Source: Gemmatimonadales bacterium (GTDB lineage Bacteria; Gemmatimonadota; Gemmatimonadetes; Gemmatimonadales; GWC2-71-9). From it: a stretch of DNA of 64,000 bases. The first letter of the stretch is position 1. Every line of letters starts with the position of its first letter. This document shows, piece after piece, positions 17,641-27,910 of the stretch. The translations under genes were made by a program, and so were the position numbers. The DNA is taken from NCBI GenBank assembly GCA_019637315.1, contig JAHBVU010000007.1, positions 1-64,000 on the forward strand, written 5' to 3'. The notes beneath the pieces were generated by a model. It saw only the letters and a list, made by a program, of their open reading frames with translations, was not told the origin of the DNA and ran no database searches.

Positions 17641-17996
17641 TGAGCAACGAAACGAAATCGCTGGAGCAGTTCCACGCCTTCCGGACGGCGATGAACGAGA
17701 AGATCTTCGCCGCGGGCAATCTGACGACGAATCGGTTCTTCAACCTCGACACTCGTGCCTACGAAGCAGGCGCGCTGGACGTCAAGACGAAGGAACTACT
17801 CGGCCTGGTGGCGTCCCTGGTGCTTCGCTGCGACGACTGCGTCACCTATCATGTCGAGCGCTGCGCCCAGGAAGGGGCAACCGACCCGGAGATCCATGAG
17901 GTCTTTTCGATCGGACTCCTGATCGGGGGCTCGATCGTGATTCCTCACCTGCGCCGCGCCGTGGCCCGCCTCGAGGAGGTCCGGACCGCCGGTTAA
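17640..17996 (+). CDS. AhpD-like carboxymuconolactone decarboxylase family protein
   Basis: A 118-residue cytosolic helical protein of the AhpD/CMD fold. The redox pair is present in LRCDDCVTYHVERC, the CxxC-x3-His arrangement of AhpD-type alkylhydroperoxidase partners, so a peroxidatic or disulfide-reductase role is more likely than decarboxylation. It has no signal peptide, unlike the coupled M28 peptidase in front of it. The functional link between the two is unclear. Its last 4 nt overlap the convergent EamA transporter gene. Confidence 0.88.
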   Translation: MSNETKSLEQFHAFRTAMNEKIFAAGNLTTNRFFNLDTRAYEAGALDVKTKELLGLVASLVLRCDDCVTYHVERCAQEGATDPEIHEVFSIGLLIGGSIVIPHLRRAVARLEEVRTAG

Positions 17997-18886
17997 ACCT
18001 CCTCGGCCTGCGCCGGTGCGCGGCTGACCAGAATTCCCGCAATCACCAGCGCCGCCCCGACTCCCTGGAGCGGCGTAGGTCGCTCGCCGAGCAGCAGCCA
18101 GGCCACCAGGGCAGCAAACACCGGTGTGACGCAGTTGTACAGGGCCGTTCGGCTGCCGCCCAGCGCCTTGAGGCCGCGGGTCCACAGCACCATGGCGACG
18201 AGCGAGGAAAAAACCGCAGAATAGATCAGGGCAATCCAAACGATCGGTGAGAGGGCTGGCAGATCGACCGCCACGAGCCCGGGCGTTGCCGCGAGCACCA
18301 GCCCCGGGGTTCCTCCGACATGCGTGATCGCCGCGACCTCGAGTGAACTGCGGGACATCGCCACCGTTCGAACCCCGACCAGGAACGAGGCCCAGCAGAT
18401 CACGGCTCCAATGGTGAGCGCATCGCCCCGGAGTGTGTCGACCGTAAAGTGCGCACCTTGCGCTGCCACCACCAGCACGACGCCCAGGGTTCCCAGCCCG
18501 ATCCCGGCCCAGACCCGCGCCTCCGGCCGTTCCCTGCCGCTCGCGATCCCGAACAGCGCGACGACCACCGGCAGGGTCGCAAAGATCAGGGCGCTGTTGG
18601 TGGCCGTGGTGTGCCGCAGACCGTAGAGAAAGAACCCCTGATTGAAGGTATGGCCAACGATGCCCCAGGCCAGCAAGCGCCACAACACCGACCGAGGGAT
18701 TCGGCCTGGGCGCTCGACACTCCAGAACACGGCCACCAGCAGCGCGCTGCTCAGCACGAACCGCATCGCCGCAAAGGGCAAAGGACCCAGGTGCCCCAGA
18801 GCCAGCTTGGAGATGCTGAAGTTGGTGCCCCAGATCAGGGAGACGCCCAGCATGCCAGCGTCGTAGCGTGAGAAACCGCGACCCAT
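17993..18886 (-). CDS. EamA (DMT) family transporter, copy 2
   Basis: Drug/metabolite-type transporter with ten predicted membrane helices in two EamA repeats (297 residues), typical length for this family of amino-acid, metabolite or drug exporters. The substrate cannot be told from sequence. It follows a paralogous EamA gene at 18888 with one base between them; the shared segments GTNFSISKLAL versus GANFSANKYAL and TALYNCVTPVFAALVAW versus TALYNCVVPVVAALVAW point to a tandem duplication. The two may act as separate carriers or as a heterodimer. Confidence 0.88.
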   Translation of the reverse strand: MGRGFSRYDAGMLGVSLIWGTNFSISKLALGHLGPLPFAAMRFVLSSALLVAVFWSVERPGRIPRSVLWRLLAWGIVGHTFNQGFFLYGLRHTTATNSALIFATLPVVVALFGIASGRERPEARVWAGIGLGTLGVVLVVAAQGAHFTVDTLRGDALTIGAVICWASFLVGVRTVAMSRSSLEVAAITHVGGTPGLVLAATPGLVAVDLPALSPIVWIALIYSAVFSSLVAMVLWTRGLKALGGSRTALYNCVTPVFAALVAWLLLGERPTPLQGVGAALVIAGILVSRAPAQAEEV

Positions 18887-18887
18887 G

Positions 18888-19805
18888 CTAGCGGCCGTGC
18901 GGTGCGCGCACAGCGGGTCGTACCATGCCCTGACTCAAGAAGACCCCCGCAAACACCAGGGCCGCGCCGAGCCCCTGAACCGGCAGGGGCCGTTCGCCAA
19001 GCACGAGCCAGGCAACCAGCGCGGCAACGACTGGCACGACGCAGTTGTACAGCGCGGTCCGATTTCCGCCGATGCGCTGGACGGCGACGCTCCAGATGGC
19101 GTAGGCCACCACGATAGCGAGGACGGCGGAGTACAGCAGCGCACCCCAGGTCCACGCGCCCAGCTGCAGCCACTCGGTTCGGACCAACTCAGGCCAGGCG
19201 AGGAGCACCAGGAGCGGTGTTCCGCCCGTGGTGGTGAGCAATACCACGCGCAAGGGATGGACCCCCCGACCGACCTGGCGAACACCCACGGTAAAGATCG
19301 ACCAGCAGAGACAGGCGAGCAGGGCCAGCAGATCGCCACGGAGGGTGGCGGAGGAGAAGTCGAGGCCGCGCGCGGCGATGACCATGACCACGCCAACGGT
19401 CGCGACCAGGATGCCAACCCAGAGCCGCGGGCTGGCGCGCTCGACGCGGAAGACTGTTCCCAACACCGCGACGGAAACCGGCATGGCTCCCAGAATGAGT
19501 GCCGCGTTGGTCGCGGTGGTTGAAACCAGCCCGGTCATCAGGGTTGCCTGATAGGCGGTGTTGCCGATCAGGCCAAGACCGGCGAGCAACCACGCCGTGC
19601 GCCCGGGCACGCCCTCACCAGGCCTCAAGACGGCAACCACCGTCCAGAGGAGGCCGCTCGCGATCAGGAATCGAACGGCCGAAAAGGCGAGCGGGGGCAC
19701 TGAGACGAGTGCGTACTTGTTCGCGCTGAAGTTGGCGCCCCAGATCAGGGCGACGAGCAGCATTCCGAGATCGGACTTGGAGAGTGGCGGCGCTGAGGAG
19801 GCCAT
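18888..19805 (-). CDS. EamA (DMT) family transporter, copy 1
   Basis: Ten-helix EamA transporter, paralogue of the next gene downstream. I chose the ATG at 19805; a TTG at 19817 in frame would add four residues, and neither has a strong ribosome binding site. Two EamA domains are visible (about 10-145 and 155-290). It is divergent from lepA with about 90 bp between. The substrate is unknown. Heterodimeric paired DMT proteins exist in the small-multidrug-resistance branch; for ten-helix EamA proteins pairing is less usual, so simple duplication is the safer reading. Confidence 0.87.
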   Translation of the reverse strand: MASSAPPLSKSDLGMLLVALIWGANFSANKYALVSVPPLAFSAVRFLIASGLLWTVVAVLRPGEGVPGRTAWLLAGLGLIGNTAYQATLMTGLVSTTATNAALILGAMPVSVAVLGTVFRVERASPRLWVGILVATVGVVMVIAARGLDFSSATLRGDLLALLACLCWSIFTVGVRQVGRGVHPLRVVLLTTTGGTPLLVLLAWPELVRTEWLQLGAWTWGALLYSAVLAIVVAYAIWSVAVQRIGGNRTALYNCVVPVVAALVAWLVLGERPLPVQGLGAALVFAGVFLSQGMVRPAVRAPHGR

Positions 19806-19884
19806 TGCGGCGTACAATCTAGCAGCCCCCCTGAGCCGCCGCCCGGATTCTCCGAGGCACGGGGGAACACGCTGGGCACCCGAC

Positions 19885-19890
19885 TATATT
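19885..19890 (+). promoter_or_regulatory. Candidate leaderless -10 element for lepA
   Basis: TATATT ends 7 nt before the lepA ATG at 19898, placing the expected transcription start on or next to the A of the start codon. No ribosome binding site precedes this ATG. This matches the arrangement of leaderless transcripts; no clear -35 box is seen. Confidence 0.5.
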
Positions 19891-19897
19891 CGGGCCC

Positions 19898-21703
<1,806 letters not shown>

Positions 21704-21714
21704 GGATCGGATCC

Positions 21715-22728
21715 GTGTCGCAGAGTGGCTCCGGCCCGATCGACGGCGGCACGCTGGTGATTCAAACGGCCTTCCTCGGCGACGTGGTCCTGACCACAGG
21801 ACTGATCAGCCGTCTCGCGACGCAGTTCGGCCCGGTCGACATGCTCGTCACGCCCGGCGCCGTACCACTGGTGGAAACCCACCCTGCCGTTCGCGAGGCA
21901 CTTGCCTACGACAAGAAGGGGCGCGATCGCGGTCTGCGCGCCTGGTGGCGACTCGTTGGCACCCTCCGCGACCGGCACTACGCCCGCGCCTACCTGCCGC
22001 ATCGATCGGCCCGCAGCGCTGCGCTGGCATTGGCCGCTCGGATCCCGATTCGGATCGGCTTCGAGGGCTCGGCCGGCGCACCGCTTTACACCCACCGCGT
22101 GGCACGGCCGGACGCTGCGCACGAGGCCGAGCGGCTGCTGGCGCTGGCGTCACCAGCGCCGGGCGAGATTGCCGAGTTGCAGGTGGCGCTGACCGACGAC
22201 GACCGTGCCGTGGCCTACGCGTGGCTCGCAGCGCGCGGCATCGGTGATGGCTTCGTCGTGATGGCACCCGGCTCGGTCTGGGGCACCAAGCGGTGGCCCT
22301 ACTATCCGGAACTGATCAAACGGCTTCCCGGCCGGATCGTGGTGATCGGCGGCCCCGGCGACCGCGAGTTGGCCCAGACCCTGGTCGATGCCGCGCCCGA
22401 CCGGGTGGCCGATGCCACCGGTGCGATGTCACTCCGTGAATCGGCGGCCCTGCTCGAACGGGCCCAGCTCCTGATCACCAACGACTCCGCCCCGCTCCAT
22501 CTCGCCAGTGCACTCGGCACCCCAACCGTGGCGATTTTCGGTCCGACCGTGCCGGCCTTCGGCTTCGGCCCCCGAGCGCCGCAATCGGCCTTGATCGAGC
22601 GTGAGCTCGACTGCCGCCCCTGTTCGCTCCACGGCCCGGCACGCTGCCCGCTTGGTCATCATCGCTGTATGCGCGAGATTCCACCGGACAGCGTACGGGA
22701 CGCGATTCACCAGCTGACGGGATCGTGA
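21715..22728 (+). CDS. Family 9 glycosyltransferase (heptosyltransferase II-like)
   Basis: GT-B glycosyltransferase of 337 residues resembling ADP-heptose:LPS heptosyltransferases. LVIQTAFLGDVVLTTGL at the N-terminus is the family acceptor-side signature. SVWGTKRWPYY and ITNDSAPLHLASALGTPTVA form the nucleotide-sugar site. The C-terminal Cys-rich end (CRPCSLHGPARCPLGHHRC) is typical of WaaF-like members. It acts at the inner membrane in lipopolysaccharide core synthesis, if the organism makes heptose-containing LPS. The GTG at 21715 is chosen because GAGGAT precedes it; an open frame extends upstream inside lepA. It overlaps the ROK kinase by 4 nt. Confidence 0.87.
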   Translation: MSQSGSGPIDGGTLVIQTAFLGDVVLTTGLISRLATQFGPVDMLVTPGAVPLVETHPAVREALAYDKKGRDRGLRAWWRLVGTLRDRHYARAYLPHRSARSAALALAARIPIRIGFEGSAGAPLYTHRVARPDAAHEAERLLALASPAPGEIAELQVALTDDDRAVAYAWLAARGIGDGFVVMAPGSVWGTKRWPYYPELIKRLPGRIVVIGGPGDRELAQTLVDAAPDRVADATGAMSLRESAALLERAQLLITNDSAPLHLASALGTPTVAIFGPTVPAFGFGPRAPQSALIERELDCRPCSLHGPARCPLGHHRCMREIPPDSVRDAIHQLTGS

Positions 22729-23696
22729 CGCGAATGGAATACGTCCTCGGCATCGACATCGGAGGCACCAACCTGGTCGTGGCGGCGGTTGCGACCGACG
22801 GCAGCCGGATCGAGGGGTTGCGATCGGAGCCGACGGAGGCGGGCCGAGGCGCTGACGACGTGATCAGCCGCCTGGTGGCCATGGCTCGGCGCACCATCGA
22901 CGATACTCGGGCCGCCGATCCCTCCAGCCGCCTGACCGGGATCGGCATCGGATCGCCAGGACCGGTCGATGTCGGGGCTGGAGTGGTGCTGCTGACGCCC
23001 AACCTCGGCTGGGTCGACATGCCGGTCCGAGACCTGATCGCCAACCCGCTCGGCTTGCCGGCGACCCTGGACAACGACGCTACCTGCGCAATGGCGGGGG
23101 AATGGTGGCTCGGGGCGGCCCGCGGGGCGCGTCACGCGGTGACCTTCACGCTTGGCACGGGTATCGGCGGCGGATTGGTGGTCGACGGTAAGGTCGTCCA
23201 CGGCGCCTCGGACGTGGCGGGCGAAATCGGCCACATCACGATCGAAACCAACGGGCGCCGCTGCGGCTGCGGCAACGACGGATGCCTCGAAGCCTATGCC
23301 TCGGGAACCGCTATTGCGCGGCGGATGACGGAGGCAATCGGCGCGGGTGGGGAATCGTTGCTAGCCGGCCCTGGTGATCGTGGCCCGCTGACGGCGCAAG
23401 CCGTTTACGAGGCCGCGGCGTCCGGAGACGCGCTGGCCCTCGAGGTTGTGCACGACACCGCCAAGTACCTCGGCGTCGGGGTCGCCAACCTGATCAACAT
23501 CCTCAATCCGGAAATCGTGGTCATCTGCGGTGGCGTGACGCAGGCCGGCGAACGGCTGTTCACCCCGCTTCGCCGTGAGGTGACCCGGCGGGCCTTCAAG
23601 CCGGCGGTCGAGGTGTGTCGGATCGTACCCGGCGAGCTGCCCGGCACGGCGGGCGTCGTCGGCGCTGCCAAAATCTTCTTGGAAACCCATGCCTAA
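22725..23696 (+). CDS. ROK family sugar kinase (glucokinase-like)
   Basis: ATP-dependent sugar kinase of 323 residues. Phosphate-1 motif GIDIGGTN lies near the N-terminus, GTGIGGGLV follows, and the ROK zinc site is intact: GEIGHITIE with CGCGNDGCLEAY. Glucose or an amino sugar is the likely substrate; glucokinase is the best single guess. The GTG at 22725 overlaps the previous stop; an ATG three codons later is an alternative. It is followed with an 8-nt overlap by a PfkB-like kinase, so two sugar kinases of unrelated folds sit side by side. Confidence 0.9.
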   Translation: MTRMEYVLGIDIGGTNLVVAAVATDGSRIEGLRSEPTEAGRGADDVISRLVAMARRTIDDTRAADPSSRLTGIGIGSPGPVDVGAGVVLLTPNLGWVDMPVRDLIANPLGLPATLDNDATCAMAGEWWLGAARGARHAVTFTLGTGIGGGLVVDGKVVHGASDVAGEIGHITIETNGRRCGCGNDGCLEAYASGTAIARRMTEAIGAGGESLLAGPGDRGPLTAQAVYEAAASGDALALEVVHDTAKYLGVGVANLINILNPEIVVICGGVTQAGERLFTPLRREVTRRAFKPAVEVCRIVPGELPGTAGVVGAAKIFLETHA

Positions 23697-24618
23697 AGTC
23701 GGGGTCATCGGCTCACTGGTCTGGGATGAGATCCATGGCCGAGACCCCGGCCGCGCCGCGGTGGAAGAATGGGGCGGAATCGCCTACGCACTGGCCGGTT
23801 TCGATGCGGCTCTCGCTGACGATTGGGAAATCGTCCCGCTCATCAAAGTGGGGCGCGACCTGGCGGGGCCGGCGGAGCAGTTGCTGCGCTCACTGAGCCA
23901 TGTGGCGCGGTCGGTTCGGTTCATCGAAGTCCCCGCCCCCAACAATCGGGTGGTACTGCGGTACACCTCCACGGAGCGCCGGACCGAGCGAATGCAGGGA
24001 GGCGTCCCCGGTTGGACTTGGGCAGAGCTCGGGCCGCTGGTCCGCGATCTCGATGCGATCTACGTCAACTTCATCTCGGGTTTCGAGCTGAGCCTCGGCA
24101 CCGCCGCCGCGCTTCGGGATGGATTCCGGGGGCTCATCTATGCCGACCTTCACAGCCTCTTCCTGGCCATGGGCCGCGATGGGATGCGAGCGATGCAGCC
24201 GCTGCCGGACGCCGCCGGCTGGTACCGGTGCTTCGATCTGATCCAGCTCAACGAGGACGAGATGGCGGAGCTCTCGACCGACCCAATCAGCCTGGCCGCC
24301 GCGATGATGTCGGTTGGCGTCAGCACGGTTCTGGTTACCTTGGGAGCTCGGGGAGCCGTGTACCTCACCGACGGCAGGGTCGGTGGCGGCGAGCCGGGTC
24401 CGCTGCGTACGGCGCTGATACCGTCGCCTGCGGTGGACGACGCGGATCCGACGGGGTGTGGCGATGTCTTCGGCGCAACGACCTTTGCCCGAATCCTCGC
24501 GGGTGAGCCGCTCGACCGCGCTGTCGCGGCCGGCACGCGCGCCGGCGCCCGCAACGCGGGGTATCGCGGTGCCACCGGCCTGGCGCATCATCTCAGGGGC
24601 TCTCTCGTCTCACTATGA
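23689..24618 (+). CDS. PfkB-family carbohydrate kinase
   Basis: Ribokinase-fold kinase of 309 residues. The C-terminal PfkB signature carries the catalytic base and anion hole, DDADPTGCGDVFGA (about 246-259). N-terminal GSLVWDEIHGR and a shortened lid are unlike fructokinases or ADP-dependent enzymes, and the substrate could be a sugar, nucleoside or sugar phosphate. It overlaps the ROK kinase by 8 nt. Its end carries a -10-like box for the next gene. I cannot name the substrate. Confidence 0.86.
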   Translation: MPKVGVIGSLVWDEIHGRDPGRAAVEEWGGIAYALAGFDAALADDWEIVPLIKVGRDLAGPAEQLLRSLSHVARSVRFIEVPAPNNRVVLRYTSTERRTERMQGGVPGWTWAELGPLVRDLDAIYVNFISGFELSLGTAAALRDGFRGLIYADLHSLFLAMGRDGMRAMQPLPDAAGWYRCFDLIQLNEDEMAELSTDPISLAAAMMSVGVSTVLVTLGARGAVYLTDGRVGGGEPGPLRTALIPSPAVDDADPTGCGDVFGATTFARILAGEPLDRAVAAGTRAGARNAGYRGATGLAHHLRGSLVSL

Positions 24619-24619
24619 T
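24614..24619 (+). promoter_or_regulatory. Candidate leaderless internal promoter for the GHKL gene
   Basis: TATGAT, a near-consensus -10 hexamer, overlaps the end of the PfkB gene and lies 6 nt before the ATG at 24626. Transcription would start at the start codon. The ATG has no ribosome binding site, which fits a leaderless message and suggests that the downstream module can be expressed apart from the long operon. Confidence 0.5.
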
Positions 24620-24625
24620 TGATCC

Positions 24626-25534
24626 ATGATTCACGTCGCGCCGGTTCCGGCATCCTTTGATGATCGCGGTCTCGACACGCTGGCGCAGTCACTGGGCGGA
24701 TGGCCGCCGCCCGAACGCCTCCTGCTCGATGCGCGGGGTACCACCTGGGCCTCGCCGTACGGCCTTGCTGCGCTGCTCACGCTCGGGCAGTCCATCAAGG
24801 AGCTCGGCCTGCCCCGCCCCAAGTTCGCCGCGCCCGACTCCGACGACACTCGCGGCTACTGGGCCCGGACCGGATTCTTTGCCTATGCAGCGGAGTACTA
24901 CGATCTGGTGGGCAAGATTCCCCGCCGGAGCAGCGAAGCAGCCAGCGACACCCTGCTGCCGCTGACACCGATCCGAGATGCAGAAGACGTGCACGAGGTC
25001 GTCGGCAAGCTTCAGGAAGTTGCCACCCGGATCCTCACCTCCGAGCTCAAACTCGAGGCCAAAGCCACGATGGGTTTTGCCATGGCATTGTCGGAAGCCT
25101 GCCAGAATGTCGTCGAGCATGCCGAAACCGGCGGGTGGGTTGCTGCGCAGACCTATTTCTGGAAACGTCGGCTCGGTCGCAAGGTCGCGGTCATTGCCGT
25201 CAGCGATGGAGGCATCGGGTTCCGTCGCTCGCTCGAGGCCACCGAGGCCAAGAAGGTCGGCGAGCGCTGGGGCGACGGCGCCGCGCTCGAGTCGGCCGTG
25301 CTGCACTCGGTCAGCCGCTTCCGCGACAAGGAAAAGGGCCGCGGCCAGGGCATCGCCGGCATCAAGCGCTACATTTTCCGGTGGCATGGCAAGCTGTCGG
25401 TTCGAAGCGGCTCAGCCCGCATTGCGTTGCTGCCGGAGTGGGATGACGACGTCCCGCTGGCCGAGCATCTGCCGTTCTTTCCCGGTGCTCAGCTCCAACT
25501 CACGATTCCAGCGCAGGAAGCGGTGTCCCGATGA
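24626..25534 (+). CDS. GHKL ATPase with N-terminal STAS-like segment (anti-sigma/kinase-like regulator)
   Basis: A 302-residue cytosolic protein. Residues about 25-60 (RLLLDARGTTWASPYGLAAL) look like a STAS or SpoIIAA-like segment. The C-terminal half is a GHKL ATP-binding domain: N-box SEACQNVVEHAE (about 155-166), G1 box VSDGGIGF (about 192-199), and Gly-rich GRGQGIAGIKR (about 238-248). No His phospho-acceptor or membrane segment is seen, so it resembles an RsbW-type serine kinase or anti-sigma factor rather than a sensor kinase. It overlaps the STAS-like/winged-helix gene by 4 nt, which is probably its partner. The output is unknown. Confidence 0.75.
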   Translation: MIHVAPVPASFDDRGLDTLAQSLGGWPPPERLLLDARGTTWASPYGLAALLTLGQSIKELGLPRPKFAAPDSDDTRGYWARTGFFAYAAEYYDLVGKIPRRSSEAASDTLLPLTPIRDAEDVHEVVGKLQEVATRILTSELKLEAKATMGFAMALSEACQNVVEHAETGGWVAAQTYFWKRRLGRKVAVIAVSDGGIGFRRSLEATEAKKVGERWGDGAALESAVLHSVSRFRDKEKGRGQGIAGIKRYIFRWHGKLSVRSGSARIALLPEWDDDVPLAEHLPFFPGAQLQLTIPAQEAVSR

Positions 25535-26073
25535 GAGAGCACATCGACCTCGCTCCGATCCTCCGTGACAGTGTCCGGACCAGCTACTCCGACCTCGTGA
25601 CGCGACCGACCGGCGCCAATGTCCGTTCCCGGATCCAGGCGGTCATCGAGGCGAGCCCGTACCCTACGACGCAGCTCGATTTTCGCGCCATCGGCTTGCT
25701 CGACTTCAGCTGTGCCGACGAAATCGTGGCCAAGCTGCTGCTGCTCGAGGACTTCGACCGCCCCCGCTACATGGTGCTGCTCAACGTGTCCGAAACGCAC
25801 CGCGAGACGATCGACCACGTGCTCGAGACGCACAACCTGACGGTGGTCGCGCTCCTGTCCGACGGACCGGGGCCCGTCATTCTCGGCTGGCGAACGCCCG
25901 ATCTCGTGGCGGTATTCGATGCCGTGATGCGGCTCGGACCAGGGGATGCGAGCCGGGTGGCCGACGCATTAGGTTGGACGGTAGAACGTGCCGCTGATGC
26001 GCTCCAGTCGCTGGCGCTCAGGCGCCTGGTTCAGGCAGCATCAGGAACCTATTGCCCTGTACCGATCCGATGA
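25531..26073 (+). CDS. STAS-like (DUF4325-type) protein with C-terminal winged helix
   Basis: A 180-residue protein. The segment TTQLDFRAIGLLDFSCADEIVAKLLL (in parts, about 48-73) matches the core strand-helix of STAS-like DUF4325 proteins, which often sit beside GHKL ATPases. After a strand-rich middle, residues about 130-178 (DASRVADALGWTVERAADALQSLALRRLVQ in part) read as a winged-helix DNA-binding fold. It could therefore join the ATPase to transcription directly. The start codon overlaps the GHKL stop. Function is inferred from architecture only. Confidence 0.65.
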   Translation: MREHIDLAPILRDSVRTSYSDLVTRPTGANVRSRIQAVIEASPYPTTQLDFRAIGLLDFSCADEIVAKLLLLEDFDRPRYMVLLNVSETHRETIDHVLETHNLTVVALLSDGPGPVILGWRTPDLVAVFDAVMRLGPGDASRVADALGWTVERAADALQSLALRRLVQAASGTYCPVPIR

Positions 26074-27227
26074 CATCGCCACGTCCGGGCCGCTCCACCA
26101 TTGCCGTTCACGGCACCCCGCATCGGATTCCCGATGGGGCGCCGGTGGTGCAGCCGGTCTATCAGAGCACGACGTACGCGCTCCCTGTCGGTGGCGGCAG
26201 TGAGGTGTTGTATGAGCGCTACGGCAACACGCCGAATCAAACGGCCCTGGCGCGGAAGTACGCCCTGCTCGAGGGTGCGGAGGCGGCGATCGTGGTGGGC
26301 AGCGGTGCGGCCGCGACCGCACTGGCCCACCTTGCGGTGCTCCGACCGGGAGACCACTTGCTTGCCAGCGCCTGGATCTACGGCGGCACCAAGTTGTTCT
26401 TCGACGAAGAGCTGGGCCGCTTCGGCATCGACGTTACCTATGTCGATCCAAGCCAACCTCGCGCCTGGCGGCGGGCCGTCCGCAAAAACACCCGGGCCGT
26501 CTTTCTCGAATCCCCGACCAACCCGTTGATGCGAGTGGTCGACCCCGCTCCGATCGCCGCGATTGCACGGGAATCAGGGCTGGCGCTCCTGGTCGACAGC
26601 ACCTTCGCGAGCCCGATCAATTTCCGTCCACTCGAGCATGGCGCCGATGTCGTCATTACCAGCGCGACCAAATACCTCAACGGGCATTCCGATGTAACGG
26701 GCGGGGCGGTGGCAGGAGCGCAGGCGGTCATCGACGAAGTCGCTCGCCTGGCGCGGATCTGGGGCCCCGCTCTCAGTTCGCATGCGGCGTGGCTGCTCGA
26801 CCGGGGCCTCAAGACCCTGGCCCTCCGGATGGCTCGACACAATACCAATGGCCTGGCCGTCGCAACCTGGGCCAGCCGGCAGGCGGGCATCAGTGCGGTG
26901 TTCTACCCCGGGCTTCCTGACCACCCGGATCAAGCGGTCGCGTCGCGCCTGCTGGACGGGTACGGCGGCATGGTGGGTATTGCGCTGGCCGGCGGGGTTC
27001 GTGCCGCCGAGACCGTGCTTCGCAGGCTGCGCATTTTTTCCCATGCTCCAAGCCTGGCAGGCGTCGAGAGTCTCGTCTCAGAGCCACGACTCACGTCTCA
27101 TGCGGCCATGTCGTCGGAGCAGCGGAGTGCCATCGGAATCCCGGACGGGTTCCTGCGGCTGAGTTGCGGTATCGAAGACGCCGATGACCTGATCGCCGAT
27201 CTGCGACACGGACTCGATGGACTATGA
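26070..27227 (+). CDS. Cys/Met metabolism PLP enzyme (cystathionine gamma-synthase/lyase family)
   Basis: Fold-type I PLP enzyme of 385 residues. The Schiff-base Lys is in ITSATKYLNGHSDVTGG (about 206-222), and substrate motifs YERYGNTPN, SPTNPLMRV and DSTFASP are canonical. It could be cystathionine gamma-synthase, cystathionine gamma-lyase, O-acetylhomoserine sulfhydrylase or methionine gamma-lyase; sequence alone does not separate them. The ATG at 26070 overlaps the preceding stop (ATGA); an upstream TTG at 26052 is less likely. It overlaps ftsE by 4 nt although its role seems unrelated to cell division. Confidence 0.9.
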   Translation: MTSPRPGRSTIAVHGTPHRIPDGAPVVQPVYQSTTYALPVGGGSEVLYERYGNTPNQTALARKYALLEGAEAAIVVGSGAAATALAHLAVLRPGDHLLASAWIYGGTKLFFDEELGRFGIDVTYVDPSQPRAWRRAVRKNTRAVFLESPTNPLMRVVDPAPIAAIARESGLALLVDSTFASPINFRPLEHGADVVITSATKYLNGHSDVTGGAVAGAQAVIDEVARLARIWGPALSSHAAWLLDRGLKTLALRMARHNTNGLAVATWASRQAGISAVFYPGLPDHPDQAVASRLLDGYGGMVGIALAGGVRAAETVLRRLRIFSHAPSLAGVESLVSEPRLTSHAAMSSEQRSAIGIPDGFLRLSCGIEDADDLIADLRHGLDGL

Positions 27228-27910
27228 TCCGGTTCAATCACGTTACGAAATCCTATCCCAACGGCGTGGTCGGCCTCGCTGACGTCACCTTCCATATTCC
27301 GAAGGGTCAGTTCGTCTTCCTGACCGGCCACTCGGGCGCAGGCAAGTCGTCGATTCTGTCGCTCATCTTTGCGGAGCAGCGACCGACGGAGGGCGAGGTC
27401 CGGGTTTCCGGGTATCAGATTGCCAAGCTGACGAGCAAGGAAATTCCGCGACTCCGCCGTCGCCTGGGCGTGGTGTTTCAGGACTTTCGACTGCTCGAGT
27501 ATCGCACCGTGGAAGAAAATGTCGCCTTTGCGCTCGAGGTTACCGGCGCCCGTCGCGAGGGCATCCCCAACCGGGTCATGCGGGTCCTGACCCAGGTCGG
27601 GCTCGCCTCGAAAGCGCGCGCTTACCCGAAGGAGCTGTCGGGCGGTGAGCAGCAGCGGGTCGCGATTGCGCGCGCACTCGTCAACGATCCGCACATCCTG
27701 ATCGCCGACGAACCGACGGGTAACCTGGACGAGCGCGCCACCCGGGGCGTCTTTCAGCTGCTGCGCGAAATCAACGCGGGCGGCACGGTCGTCGTCATGG
27801 CAACGCACAATATGGACCTGGTTCACGACACCGGGTATCGCACCATCGAACTTCGCGGCGGTCGGATCGTGTACGACAGCGCGGTCGATGTACCGGAGAG
27901 CGCATCATGA
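27224..27910 (+). CDS. ftsE: Cell-division ABC transporter ATPase FtsE
   Basis: Cytosolic ATPase of the FtsEX complex, which transmits ATP-driven changes to periplasmic murein hydrolase activation at the septum. Walker A is GHSGAGKSS (35-43), the Q-loop lies in GVVFQDFRLL, the signature is LSGGEQQR (about 139-146), Walker B LIADEP and the H-loop ATHN. The 228-residue length is typical. It overlaps ftsX by 4 nt. Confidence 0.96.
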   Translation: MIRFNHVTKSYPNGVVGLADVTFHIPKGQFVFLTGHSGAGKSSILSLIFAEQRPTEGEVRVSGYQIAKLTSKEIPRLRRRLGVVFQDFRLLEYRTVEENVAFALEVTGARREGIPNRVMRVLTQVGLASKARAYPKELSGGEQQRVAIARALVNDPHILIADEPTGNLDERATRGVFQLLREINAGGTVVVMATHNMDLVHDTGYRTIELRGGRIVYDSAVDVPESAS

